Source: a virus. Taken from it: a DNA stretch of 44,444 nt. A program made the translations under genes and the position numbers. Shown piece after piece: positions 24,479 to 31,113 of the stretch. The stretch lies in the IMG/VR virus record IMGVR_UViG_3300028025_004664, positions 1 through 44,444 of that record; one strand, 5' to 3'. The stretch's first letter is position 1. The number at the start of each line of letters is the position of its first letter. The notes beneath the pieces were generated by a model that was given only the letters and a program-made list of their open reading frames with translations, did no database searches and was not told where the DNA came from.

Positions 24479-24865
24479 ATGTTTGATGATTTGAATGAAG
24501 AAAACTTTATGATGTATGCAGTCAAATGCTATACCTCACCCCATTGTATTATGTCGGAATTTGAAGGAGACATTAAAAGAACAAAATACCTGAAAAGGTT
24601 ATTTCGTAGATATAAGGTCACCAAAACAATCAAAGAAAGACTTATTCTAAATCACATCATTTTATTGAATAATGTTTTTGGTTCAGAAGCAACAGCAAGA
24701 ATATTGTTCTATAAGACTGATGAACGAGATTATGATATTTTGAAAACATTTTTATCATACTTAAATATTGCACCAGATATGGTGTATGGCATAAGGGGTA
24801 AAAATATTTTAGTTTCAAGAATACCATTGGATGAAAATGTCACAGAGATATTACTAAAAATATGA
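24479..24865 (+). CDS. Conserved phage protein (DUF7207-like)
   Basis: A 128-residue protein just after the terminator. It contains M-M-Y-A-V-K-C-Y, then R-T-K-Y-L-K-R-L-F-R-R-Y, and L-I-L-N-H-I-I-L-L-N-N-V-F-G, a very recognisable combination in T4-like marine phages, probably the family called DUF7207. No ribosome binding site is evident before the ATG at 24479. An internal ATG pair at 24509 and 24512, which begins the conserved M-M-Y-A-V motif, could be the real start. It overlaps the next gene by four bases. Function is unknown. Confidence 0.75.
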   Translation: MFDDLNEENFMMYAVKCYTSPHCIMSEFEGDIKRTKYLKRLFRRYKVTKTIKERLILNHIILLNNVFGSEATARILFYKTDERDYDILKTFLSYLNIAPDMVYGIRGKNILVSRIPLDENVTEILLKI

Positions 24866-25365
24866 AAACACTCAAACAATACTTAGATGAAAAAGGAAGA
24901 TGCTGGCCAGGTCATAAACCTGTACCAGGTAAAAAGCCTTATTCTCCAGGTAGTTGTAAAAAAGAGGACCATGTAAGAGAATTGGAAAGTGGTTTAAAAC
25001 AATTAGATAGTCACAGTTATGATACTATCAATAAATTAATGATGAAAATATCCAAAGAACATGGTATAACAGGTAAAGAATTACACAACGATTTCAAATC
25101 CAAACATGGAAAAACTCCTGATGACTGGATCAATGAAGATTTGAGACAATGGTTCAGGCAAAAGTGGGTTCGTATGGACACCAAAGGAAACATTAAAGGT
25201 GACTGTGCTCGTGAACCAGGAGAAGGCAAGCCAAAATGTCTTCCACAAGCAAAAGCACATTCACTAGGTAAAGAGGGAAGAGCTTCAGCGGCACGAAGAA
25301 AACGTAGAGAAGATCCGAATCCAGAACGCAGAGGCAAACCAATATTTGTTAGGACAAAGAAATGA
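24862..25365 (+). CDS. Basic conserved protein with capsid-targeting-like N-terminus
   Basis: A 167-residue protein beginning MKTLKQYLDEK (L-D-E at 8-10). A short Cys-containing segment (G-R-C-W-P-G) is followed by a helical middle. The strongly conserved basic domain has R-Q-W-F-R-Q-K-W-V-R-M-D, then G-D-C-A-R-E-P-G, K-C-L-P-Q-A-K-A-H and A-A-R-R-K-R-R-E-D-P-N-P then R-R-G-K-P. This last domain also occurs in proteins of large eukaryotic viruses and many phages; its function is unknown. The four conserved cysteines suggest a small zinc-binding or structural domain. Its signal and basic charge support packaging with DNA. Confidence 0.78.
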   Translation: MKTLKQYLDEKGRCWPGHKPVPGKKPYSPGSCKKEDHVRELESGLKQLDSHSYDTINKLMMKISKEHGITGKELHNDFKSKHGKTPDDWINEDLRQWFRQKWVRMDTKGNIKGDCAREPGEGKPKCLPQAKAHSLGKEGRASAARRKRREDPNPERRGKPIFVRTKK

Positions 25366-25730
25366 AATCATTTAAAAAATTTACCGAAGAATATTTGAAC
25401 GAAAAGAATGTGCCAACAAGTCCTGAAAAATGGGCTAGAGCTAAAGCAGCTGCAAAATCTAAATTTGCTGTATATCCATCAGCATACGCCAATGGTTGGG
25501 CTTCTAAGAAATATAAAGCTATGGGTGGTGGTTGGAGAGCAACATCAGAAGAAGTTGTAAAAGAAGATGGTATGGGTGGAGGTGCCATGAGTGCTGCACC
25601 GACCAATACTGTTGGTGCTGGAAACGTTGCTGGAACTGGCGGCCAAGGTGGTGAACCTGGTGTCAATCCAAAAAAGAAAAAAGGTCCTGTACTAATACAG
25701 ATGGCCAAACGTAATACACCAAAGATGTAA
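25362..25730 (+). CDS. Small protein with SAYANGWA motif and capsid-targeting-like N-terminus
   Basis: A 122-residue protein beginning MKSFKKFTEEYLNEK. The signal is slightly altered: position 8 is T, and an L-N-E site lies at 12-14. A conserved helical motif follows: W-A-R-A-K-A-A-A-K-S-K-F-A-V-Y-P-S-A-Y-A then N-G-W-A-S-K-K-Y-K. It is known from phages and giant viruses (I believe DUF5872). The C-terminal part is glycine-rich and lysine-rich. It overlaps the preceding gene by four bases and ends the block of targeted proteins. Function is unknown; internal head location is inferred from the signal. Confidence 0.75.
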   Translation: MKSFKKFTEEYLNEKNVPTSPEKWARAKAAAKSKFAVYPSAYANGWASKKYKAMGGGWRATSEEVVKEDGMGGGAMSAAPTNTVGAGNVAGTGGQGGEPGVNPKKKKGPVLIQMAKRNTPKM

Positions 25731-25732
25731 TC

Positions 25733-26188
25733 ATGTGGATGTTGCAATGGTTACCAAATTGGATTTTTTACGCCGTGTTAATAGCCGGCGTTTTTGGTTT
25801 GGTCGTTTCATATTTCATACGATTCTTTAGTTTCATTCCTTTTCTTTATGTCTACAAAACTCCCATACAACTTGGTTCTATTATTGCAATTGCAATAGGT
25901 ACTTTCATGTCTGGTGCAATATATGATAATGATGCATGGGAAGCAAGAGTTAAAGAGATGGAAGAAAAAGTTGCTATAGCTGAAGTACAATCCAAAGAAG
26001 AAAATGTAAAGATTGTAGAGAAAGTGGTAAACAAGACACAAATTATCAGAACCCGTGGCCAAGACATTGTTAAATATGTGGATAGAGAAGTCGTTAAGTA
26101 TGACACAAAGTTTGCACCTGGTGGTATTTGTGAGATACCTAAAGAGTTCATCAAAGCACATAACGATGCGGCTGAGGCACCAAAATGA
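25733..26188 (+). CDS. Putative inner-membrane spanin (Rz-like)
   Basis: A 151-residue protein with two hydrophobic segments (about 8-30 and 40-62) and then a long charged coiled coil to about residue 125. A membrane anchor plus periplasmic coiled coil, directly followed by an overlapping lipoprotein gene, is the arrangement of i-spanin/o-spanin pairs that fuse inner and outer membranes at lysis. Classical i-spanins have one N-terminal span, so the second span here is unusual. It ends with a G-G-I-C-E-I-P segment. It starts the lysis block. Confidence 0.75.
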   Translation: MWMLQWLPNWIFYAVLIAGVFGLVVSYFIRFFSFIPFLYVYKTPIQLGSIIAIAIGTFMSGAIYDNDAWEARVKEMEEKVAIAEVQSKEENVKIVEKVVNKTQIIRTRGQDIVKYVDREVVKYDTKFAPGGICEIPKEFIKAHNDAAEAPK

Positions 26189-26442
26189 AATATCTTTTAC
26201 TTTTATTGATGGTCGGTTGTTCAACCACTGTTCCAGTTACAATGAAGTTCCCTGAAGCACCAGGTACTGTTGCAATGACACCATGTCCACAACTACAAAA
26301 AGTGGAAGATGATGCTAAATTAACTGATATAACTAAAACTATAACAGTTAATTATGGAACATACTATGAGTGTGCTGTTAAAAATGATGCATGGATTGAA
26401 TGGTATCAGAAACAAAAAATTATATTTGAAGGTGTAAAATGA
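26185..26442 (+). CDS. Putative outer-membrane spanin lipoprotein (Rz1-like)
   Basis: An 85-residue protein overlapping the i-spanin candidate by four bases. It has a short signal peptide ending in the lipobox L-M-V-G-C12-S, so C12 would be lipidated. The mature part carries P-E-A-P-G-T near the start and C-P-Q-L-Q-K and Y-Y-E-C-A-V-K-N later. The latter pattern is typical of outer-membrane spanin partners in marine T4-like phages. It would pair with the upstream coiled coil across the periplasm. The lipobox and context are the main evidence. Confidence 0.78.
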   Translation: MKYLLLLLMVGCSTTVPVTMKFPEAPGTVAMTPCPQLQKVEDDAKLTDITKTITVNYGTYYECAVKNDAWIEWYQKQKIIFEGVK

Positions 26443-26960
26443 CTGAAGAACAAGAAATTACAAAAGAACGTACTGGTTGGATTATTACATTCTTGGCTGC
26501 ATTTTTGGCCATCACTTCATTACTTGATGGTGGTAACTCTGCACAAATTTTAGATAATACAATTCAATCAAATAATGTTTGGGCTTTCTATCAGGCAAAA
26601 AGTATCAAAGGCACACTTGCTGAAATGGCATATGATGAAGCTGTTGAACGTGGTGATAAAGATAAAGCAGAAAAGTTAAAGGCTAAGATAGAACGGTATG
26701 AATCTGATCCTGTAAAAGGTGAAGGTAAAAAAGAATTAATGGCCAAAGCTAGAGGAATTGAAGCTGAAAGAGCAGTAGCGGAGATGAAAAGTCCTTGGTA
26801 TACATATTCCAATGCTGCATTTCAAATTGCAATCGTCATACTGGCTGCATCTATGTTGACAATGAGTAAGAGGATGTATTGGATTGGCATCGGACTTGGT
26901 GCATTTGCAATACTATTGATGACTCAAGGTGCTTTGTTATGGTTACCGATAACAATATAA
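26439..26960 (+). CDS. DUF4337-like membrane protein
   Basis: A 173-residue protein with membrane spans near residues 13-32, 125-144 and 148-170. The first span is followed by N-N-V-W-A-F-Y-Q-A-K-S-I-K, a motif I associate with DUF4337 proteins, then a charged helix. It overlaps the o-spanin candidate by four bases and precedes the endolysin. Its function is not known; the position suggests a role at the envelope during lysis or infection. Confidence 0.75.
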   Translation: MTEEQEITKERTGWIITFLAAFLAITSLLDGGNSAQILDNTIQSNNVWAFYQAKSIKGTLAEMAYDEAVERGDKDKAEKLKAKIERYESDPVKGEGKKELMAKARGIEAERAVAEMKSPWYTYSNAAFQIAIVILAASMLTMSKRMYWIGIGLGAFAILLMTQGALLWLPITI

Positions 26961-26969
26961 GGAACTGAA

Positions 26970-27593
26970 ATGGAATTAACAAAACAACAATTAAAAGAAT
27001 TACTTCCTAAAAACCCATACATTGACCAGTGGCACCATGCACTGTCAATTCTATTGCCTGATTATGAAATCAACACACCAAAAAGAGTAGCAGCATTTGT
27101 TGCTCAATGTGCTCACGAATCTGGTGGTTTCATGGTTCTTAAAGAAAATCTAAATTATAAAGCAGCATCACTACGTAAGTTGTTTAGTAAATACTTTCCA
27201 ACCGATGAACTTGCACAACAGTATGCATCCAAACCAAATAAACAAGCTGCCATTGCCAACCGAATCTATGCCTCTCGTATGGGCAACGGAGATGAAGCAT
27301 CTGGTGATGGTTATAAGTATTGTGGTCGTGGACTGATTCAGTTGACTGGTAAATCTAACTATGTTGCATTTGCCGATTCTCTAGAAATTTCTCCAGAAGA
27401 AGCATCTGAATATCTATCAACATTTGAAGGTGCAGCACAATCAGCTTGTTGGTTCTGGGAAACAAATAACTTAAATCAATGGGCTGATAAAGGTGATATT
27501 GTGACATTAACCAAACGTATCAATGGTGGTACAATTGGACTTGAAGATAGAATTAAACATTATGAACACGCCTTACATGTACTTGGTGCATAA
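26970..27593 (+). CDS. Endolysin, glycoside hydrolase family 19 type
   Basis: A 207-residue peptidoglycan hydrolase of the GH19 (chitinase-like) fold used by many Gram-negative phages. The motif C-A-H-E-S-G-G-F places the catalytic acid at E50, and K-E-N-L-N-Y places the second acidic residue at E59. G-D-G-Y-K-Y-C-G-R-G-L-I-Q-L-T-G-K-S-N-Y is the family signature further on. There is no signal peptide, so it depends on a holin; the small two-span protein directly after it (one-base TAATG overlap) is the candidate. A good ribosome binding site (AAGGAAC) precedes the ATG. Confidence 0.93.
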   Translation: MELTKQQLKELLPKNPYIDQWHHALSILLPDYEINTPKRVAAFVAQCAHESGGFMVLKENLNYKAASLRKLFSKYFPTDELAQQYASKPNKQAAIANRIYASRMGNGDEASGDGYKYCGRGLIQLTGKSNYVAFADSLEISPEEASEYLSTFEGAAQSACWFWETNNLNQWADKGDIVTLTKRINGGTIGLEDRIKHYEHALHVLGA

Positions 27594-27811
27594 TGTCTTT
27601 TCTAAGAGATATGTTAACTGATATTGATGGTGGTATCAGTTCAAAAAGAGTAATAACATTTCTAGCGTTTTTATTATGTTCAGTTGCTTTTATTTCAAAT
27701 ATTTTTTGGAATTATGAAGTAAATAATACACTCTTTGAAAATATGATGTATATTGTGGTTGCCGGATTGGGATTCACAGCATCTGAAAAGTTTTCAGTAA
27801 AGAAAGAGTAA
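27593..27811 (+). CDS. Holin candidate
   Basis: A 72-residue protein with two hydrophobic segments (about 20-40 and 49-66), charged ends and a lysine-rich C-terminus. Size, topology and position directly after the endolysin fit a class II holin, which would open the inner membrane for the enzyme. Its start overlaps the endolysin stop codon (TAATG). Several other small membrane proteins lie nearby, so the holin assignment is provisional. Confidence 0.65.
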   Translation: MSFLRDMLTDIDGGISSKRVITFLAFLLCSVAFISNIFWNYEVNNTLFENMMYIVVAGLGFTASEKFSVKKE

Positions 27812-27812
27812 A

Positions 27813-28043
27813 ATGAATATAAAAATAATAACACTAATTGCATTGATGAGTTTGGTCGGTTGTAGCGACCGTTTTAGATATTCTTGCCAAGACCCATCAA
27901 ATTGGGAATCAGCAGAATGTAAAAAACCTGGATGTGAAGTAACTAGAACTTGTCCTGATTTGCTACTCAAGGAAAAGAATATAAGTACTGCACCAGTTAC
28001 ACCAGTTGAAAAGAAAACTGATAAAAAAGGAGATTGTAAATGA
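27813..28043 (+). CDS. Small lipoprotein
   Basis: A 76-residue protein with a signal peptide and lipobox S-L-V-G-C17-S. The mature part contains four more cysteines (S-C-Q, E-C-K, G-C-E, T-C-P) and ends in a lysine-rich tail. A disulphide-stabilised periplasmic lipoprotein is likely. It follows the holin candidate by one base and overlaps the next gene by four. It could affect superinfection or lysis timing, but nothing in the sequence shows this. Confidence 0.7.
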   Translation: MNIKIITLIALMSLVGCSDRFRYSCQDPSNWESAECKKPGCEVTRTCPDLLLKEKNISTAPVTPVEKKTDKKGDCK

Positions 28044-28480
28044 TTAGAGATTTGTTTGTGGAGTCACCACGATACACTGGCCAAGAATTAATGGACCGTT
28101 TGAAGTTCTTCATCGGTATTATTCTTGCATTGACATTGTTTGGTATTGTGTTTGTTGTGTTATACAGTTTAATCTTTGTTACACAACCACTAGATGCAAT
28201 TAGTCCGGTTGATAATAAGTTCTTTGAATTGATTATTCCAATTGCAACATTCTTAACAGGTACCTTATCAGGTATTATGTTGGCTAGTACACCAGAAGCA
28301 CAAGCAAAGGCACTAGAAGCAGCTAATAAAGGATGGGACAAACCCCCATCTCCACCACCTGCACCAACAACACGTAGTATCTCAGTTACACCATCAGCTG
28401 ATGCACCAGTAACAGCACAAGTAGTAACAGGTTTTGGTGGTAAACCAGCACCTGCACCAGCACCTCAACCAGAAATCTAA
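28040..28480 (+). CDS. Membrane protein with proline-rich tail
   Basis: A 146-residue protein with two membrane spans (about 22-46 and 63-83) and a C-terminal region rich in proline, alanine and threonine (P-P-S-P-P-P-A-P and P-A-P-A-P-A-P). The span pair and the G-T-L-S-G-I-M-L-A-S loop recall small phage envelope proteins. The proline-rich tail could extend through the periplasm. No characterised family is recognised. It lies within the lysis and envelope block. Confidence 0.7.
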   Translation: MIRDLFVESPRYTGQELMDRLKFFIGIILALTLFGIVFVVLYSLIFVTQPLDAISPVDNKFFELIIPIATFLTGTLSGIMLASTPEAQAKALEAANKGWDKPPSPPPAPTTRSISVTPSADAPVTAQVVTGFGGKPAPAPAPQPEI

Positions 28481-28489
28481 GGAGTTATT

Positions 28490-28711
28490 ATGAAAAACAT
28501 TTTTTGGTCAATATGCCTAGTAGTAGGCCTTTGGTTCCCAGTATACAATAATCATGTATTTGCTGCCGAAATAAAAGAAGTTTGCCGTGACAAAGTGGAT
28601 AAGGCAGGTAAACCAGTTATGGACAAGAAAACTGGAAAACCAGTACAAGATTGTAAGAAAATCAAAATTCACAAAAAACTAGAAGGCACAGAAGTACCTG
28701 TGAAAAAATAA
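28490..28711 (+). CDS. Small secreted protein
   Basis: A 73-residue protein with a signal peptide and a probable signal peptidase I site V-F-A then A-E near residue 25. The mature part is short and very basic, with two cysteines (V-C-R-D-K-V-D and Q-D-C-K-K) enclosing a duplicated G-K-P-V segment. A periplasmic location is likely. The ribosome binding site AAGGAG is strong. Function is unknown. Confidence 0.68.
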   Translation: MKNIFWSICLVVGLWFPVYNNHVFAAEIKEVCRDKVDKAGKPVMDKKTGKPVQDCKKIKIHKKLEGTEVPVKK

Positions 28712-29020
28712 ATGGCAACTACAGTAGAGAGAATAGGTATTGTTGAGACTAAGGTCGAAAATCTTAATGAAAAGATGGATGACCTGAAAGTTGATGTAAA
28801 AGATATGCATGATTGTCTTGATAGGACCCGTGATGATATCAAAACACAATTGCAAGAGATGTATGATGCTTCATGCACTCAACATGCCTCTTTAGCCAAG
28901 GAAATTTCCAACATTAAATCTCAAAGAGATAAATTGATTTGGACATTTGCCGGCGTTGTTGCGGCTGGAGGTTTCTTTGCTGGCCATGCCGACAAGATAC
29001 TAAAAATACTTGTCGGTTAA
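28712..29020 (+). CDS. Coiled-coil protein with C-terminal membrane anchor
   Basis: A 102-residue protein whose ATG immediately follows the preceding stop codon. Residues 5-75 form an amphipathic helical region with heptad-like spacing, followed by a single hydrophobic segment (about 77-98) at the C-terminus. The layout resembles XhlA-type hemolysin or tail-anchored proteins found beside holins. It closes the lysis block. Role unproven. Confidence 0.7.
   Translation: MATTVERIGIVETKVENLNEKMDDLKVDVKDMHDCLDRTRDDIKTQLQEMYDASCTQHASLAKEISNIKSQRDKLIWTFAGVVAAGGFFAGHADKILKILVG
28989..29016 (+). terminator. Possible weak terminator at end of lysis block
   Basis: A perfect 8-bp inverted repeat, CCGACAAG (28989-28996) and CTTGTCGG (29009-29016), with a 12-base AT-rich loop spans the last codons of the preceding gene. 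Only TTAAAT follows, so it is a poor intrinsic terminator, but it lies 20 bases upstream of a new promoter and could insulate the two operons. Confidence 0.4.
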
Positions 29021-29035
29021 ATACCAAATCTCTAC

Positions 29036-29078
29036 TTGACACAATATTAAAGTTCTGTTACAATAGCGGAACTTTAAT
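29036..29078 (+). promoter_or_regulatory. Sigma-70 promoter with embedded palindromic operator
   Basis: TTGACA (29036-29041) and TACAAT (29059-29064) are 17 bases apart, a near-consensus promoter for the primase gene. A perfect 10-bp inverted repeat, ATTAAAGTTC (29046-29055) and GAACTTTAAT (29069-29078), flanks the -10 box symmetrically with a 13-base spacer. It covers the spacer, -10 and start-site region. This is the geometry of a repressor operator. An RNA hairpin is less likely because most of the left arm lies upstream of the expected start near 29071. Confidence 0.8.
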
Positions 29079-29092
29079 CACATGGTTTCGTT

Positions 29093-30103
29093 ATGTCCGT
29101 TTATATTGATAGAACATTTTTGCTGAGGCTTTCTCCAAAGCTGAACAAATTCACACAGAAGAAAGATGACCTGTATAACTTCAGGTGTCCTCTTTGTGGC
29201 GACTCACAAAAGAACAAATCCAAATCCCGTGGTTACGTTTACCGCAAGAAGAATGACTATTTCTATATGTGTCATAATTGTGGTGTCTCTACCACTTTCT
29301 ATAACTTGCTTGACAAAGTTGATCCAAACTTGTCGAAAGAATATTCATTAGAACGTTATAAGGATTCAGCCAGTGCAAACAACTATGTCAAACCAACCTT
29401 TGAAGAATTTAAAACTGAATTACCGAAGTTTAAGAAATCTTTGGGCATCCCATCAATCAAGTCTTTACCAAAAGAACATTATGCTAAAGTGTATGTTGAG
29501 TCACGCAAGATACCCGAGGGATTTCATTCGGAGTTATACTTTGCAGAAGATTTCAAGGGTTTCGTGGAATCCTTACAGATTGAAAAAGAAGGCCTCAAAG
29601 AGGATGATCCAAGACTCGTAATACCATTCTATGATGCCGATAAAAACTTGATTGCATTTCAGGGTAGGGCACTTGGTGAATCCAAACTAAGATATATAAC
29701 TGTCAAGCTATCTGATGACAACAGTAAGGTCTTTGGTCTTGACCGAATCAATCAGGAAGAGACTATTTACGTAGTGGAAGGTCCTATTGACTCCATGTTC
29801 TTGGAGAACGCTGTGGCAACTGCGGATTCTAACTTGTCATCAATCAGTAAGTTATTCGACAAGACTAAAGTGGTTTTGGTATATGATAATGAACCACGGA
29901 ACAAAGATATCTGTAAACAGATTGACAAATGTATTGAAGAACATTATAATGTAGTGATTTGGCCTGAGTATATTGAAGAAAAGGATATTAATGACATGAT
30001 ATTAAATGGATTCTCACCAGATGAAATCCAAGAAATCATAAGTAACAATACCTTTGTGAATCTTAGAGCTAAGATGGAATTTATTAATTGGAAAAAGGTT
30101 TAA
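29093..30103 (+). CDS. 61: DNA primase (T4 gp61-like)
   Basis: A 336-residue DnaG-type primase, matching the size of T4 gp61 (about 340). The N-terminal zinc-binding domain has C32-x-x-C35 and C60-x-x-C63. The Toprim catalytic core has V-V-E-G-P-I-D-S with E229, followed by an L-V-Y-D-N-E acidic strand. The protein makes RNA primers for lagging-strand synthesis together with the gp41-like helicase encoded at 5305. It has its own regulated promoter, apart from the other replication genes. Confidence 0.95.
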   Translation: MSVYIDRTFLLRLSPKLNKFTQKKDDLYNFRCPLCGDSQKNKSKSRGYVYRKKNDYFYMCHNCGVSTTFYNLLDKVDPNLSKEYSLERYKDSASANNYVKPTFEEFKTELPKFKKSLGIPSIKSLPKEHYAKVYVESRKIPEGFHSELYFAEDFKGFVESLQIEKEGLKEDDPRLVIPFYDADKNLIAFQGRALGESKLRYITVKLSDDNSKVFGLDRINQEETIYVVEGPIDSMFLENAVATADSNLSSISKLFDKTKVVLVYDNEPRNKDICKQIDKCIEEHYNVVIWPEYIEEKDINDMILNGFSPDEIQEIISNNTFVNLRAKMEFINWKKV

Positions 30104-30105
30104 TT

Positions 30106-30756
30106 ATGAATGTAAAATTGATATCATACACACAGGGAACAGACGGTAAGAATTTGTTAGAACAAGTTGCTTTTGCAGCTAGAGTCTCAAATCCTGCCAA
30201 TCAAAATAATACCGAAACATCTGAAAAGTTGGTTCGGTATCTTATCAAAAACCAACATTGGTCACCACTAGAAATGGTGAGCATTTGTTTAGAGGTAGAC
30301 ACAACAAGAGATATTGCAAGACAGATTTTAAGGCATCGTTCATTTTCCTTTCAGGAATTTAGTCAGCGGTATGCTGATGCGTCCCAGTTAGGATTTGAAA
30401 TGAAGGAGTGTCGGTTACAGGATACAAAGAATCGTCAGAATAGTATTAAAATAAATGATAATGATGCTTTGGTTGAAATGTGGAAAATTAAGCAAGATGT
30501 AATACTTACACATGCCAAAGAAACATATCAATGGGCTTTAGATAATGGTATTGCTAAGGAACAAGCGAGAGCAGTATTACCAGAAGGTATGACTGGTTCA
30601 CGTTTGTATATGAATGGAACGCTTCGTTCTTGGGTTCACTATATACAACTCAGGTCAGCGAATGGTACACAGAAAGAACATCAAGACATTGCACTAGCTT
30701 GTGCTGATGCCATTGAACCAATCTTTCCAATGATTAAGGAATATGTAAATGTATAA
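30106..30756 (+). CDS. thyX: ThyX, FAD-dependent thymidylate synthase
   Basis: A 216-residue flavin-dependent enzyme that methylates dUMP to dTMP with methylene-tetrahydrofolate. The signature R-H-R-x7-S is present (R76, H77, R78, S86 in R-H-R-S-F-S-F-Q-E-F-S), followed by Q-R-Y and, later, the substrate-binding R-S-A-N-G-T-Q-K-E-H-Q. The ATG at 30106 is chosen; an in-frame TTG at 30088 would extend the protein back into the primase gene. It is close to the usual 220-250 residue size. It sits next to a dNTP-pool cluster (MazG-like, NrdA, thioredoxin, NrdB). Confidence 0.96.
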   Translation: MNVKLISYTQGTDGKNLLEQVAFAARVSNPANQNNTETSEKLVRYLIKNQHWSPLEMVSICLEVDTTRDIARQILRHRSFSFQEFSQRYADASQLGFEMKECRLQDTKNRQNSIKINDNDALVEMWKIKQDVILTHAKETYQWALDNGIAKEQARAVLPEGMTGSRLYMNGTLRSWVHYIQLRSANGTQKEHQDIALACADAIEPIFPMIKEYVNV

Positions 30757-31096
30757 TGATGTAGTGAAATTTATTGAAGCGTGTGACCAAGAACGTAATG
30801 AAAAAAATGTATTACTTTATTATGACTTAATTAAAGAAGAATATACAGAATTTTTAGAAGCAGTTATTGCTGAAGATGATGTAGAACAACTTGATGCTTG
30901 TATGGATATGATTTGGGTTATTCTAGGTTACTGTTACATGAAAGGTTGGAATGTTGATGGTGCATGGAATGAAGTTGCAACATCTAATCTTTGGAAAATT
31001 GATTCAAAGACTGGTAAGGTAAACAAAAGAGAAGATGGTAAAGTGTTGAAGCCAGAGGGATGGACACCGCCACAATTAGAACAATTTACAAAATAA
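30749..31096 (+). CDS. MazG-like nucleotide pyrophosphohydrolase
   Basis: A 115-residue all-alpha NTP pyrophosphatase. The metal-binding E30-E31-x-x-E34 helix and the second acidic helix with E46-x-x-D49-x-x-x-D53 match the MazG/HisE fold. A conserved C-terminal tail (G-K-V-x-K-R-E-D-G-K-V-L-K-P-E-G-W) contacts substrate in the phage versions. Such enzymes hydrolyse non-canonical or excess dNTPs, such as dUTP, or alter (p)ppGpp. It overlaps ThyX by eight bases and precedes NrdA. Confidence 0.85.
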   Translation: MYNDVVKFIEACDQERNEKNVLLYYDLIKEEYTEFLEAVIAEDDVEQLDACMDMIWVILGYCYMKGWNVDGAWNEVATSNLWKIDSKTGKVNKREDGKVLKPEGWTPPQLEQFTK

Positions 31097-31113
31097 TAAT
31101 AAGGCAAAAAAAT

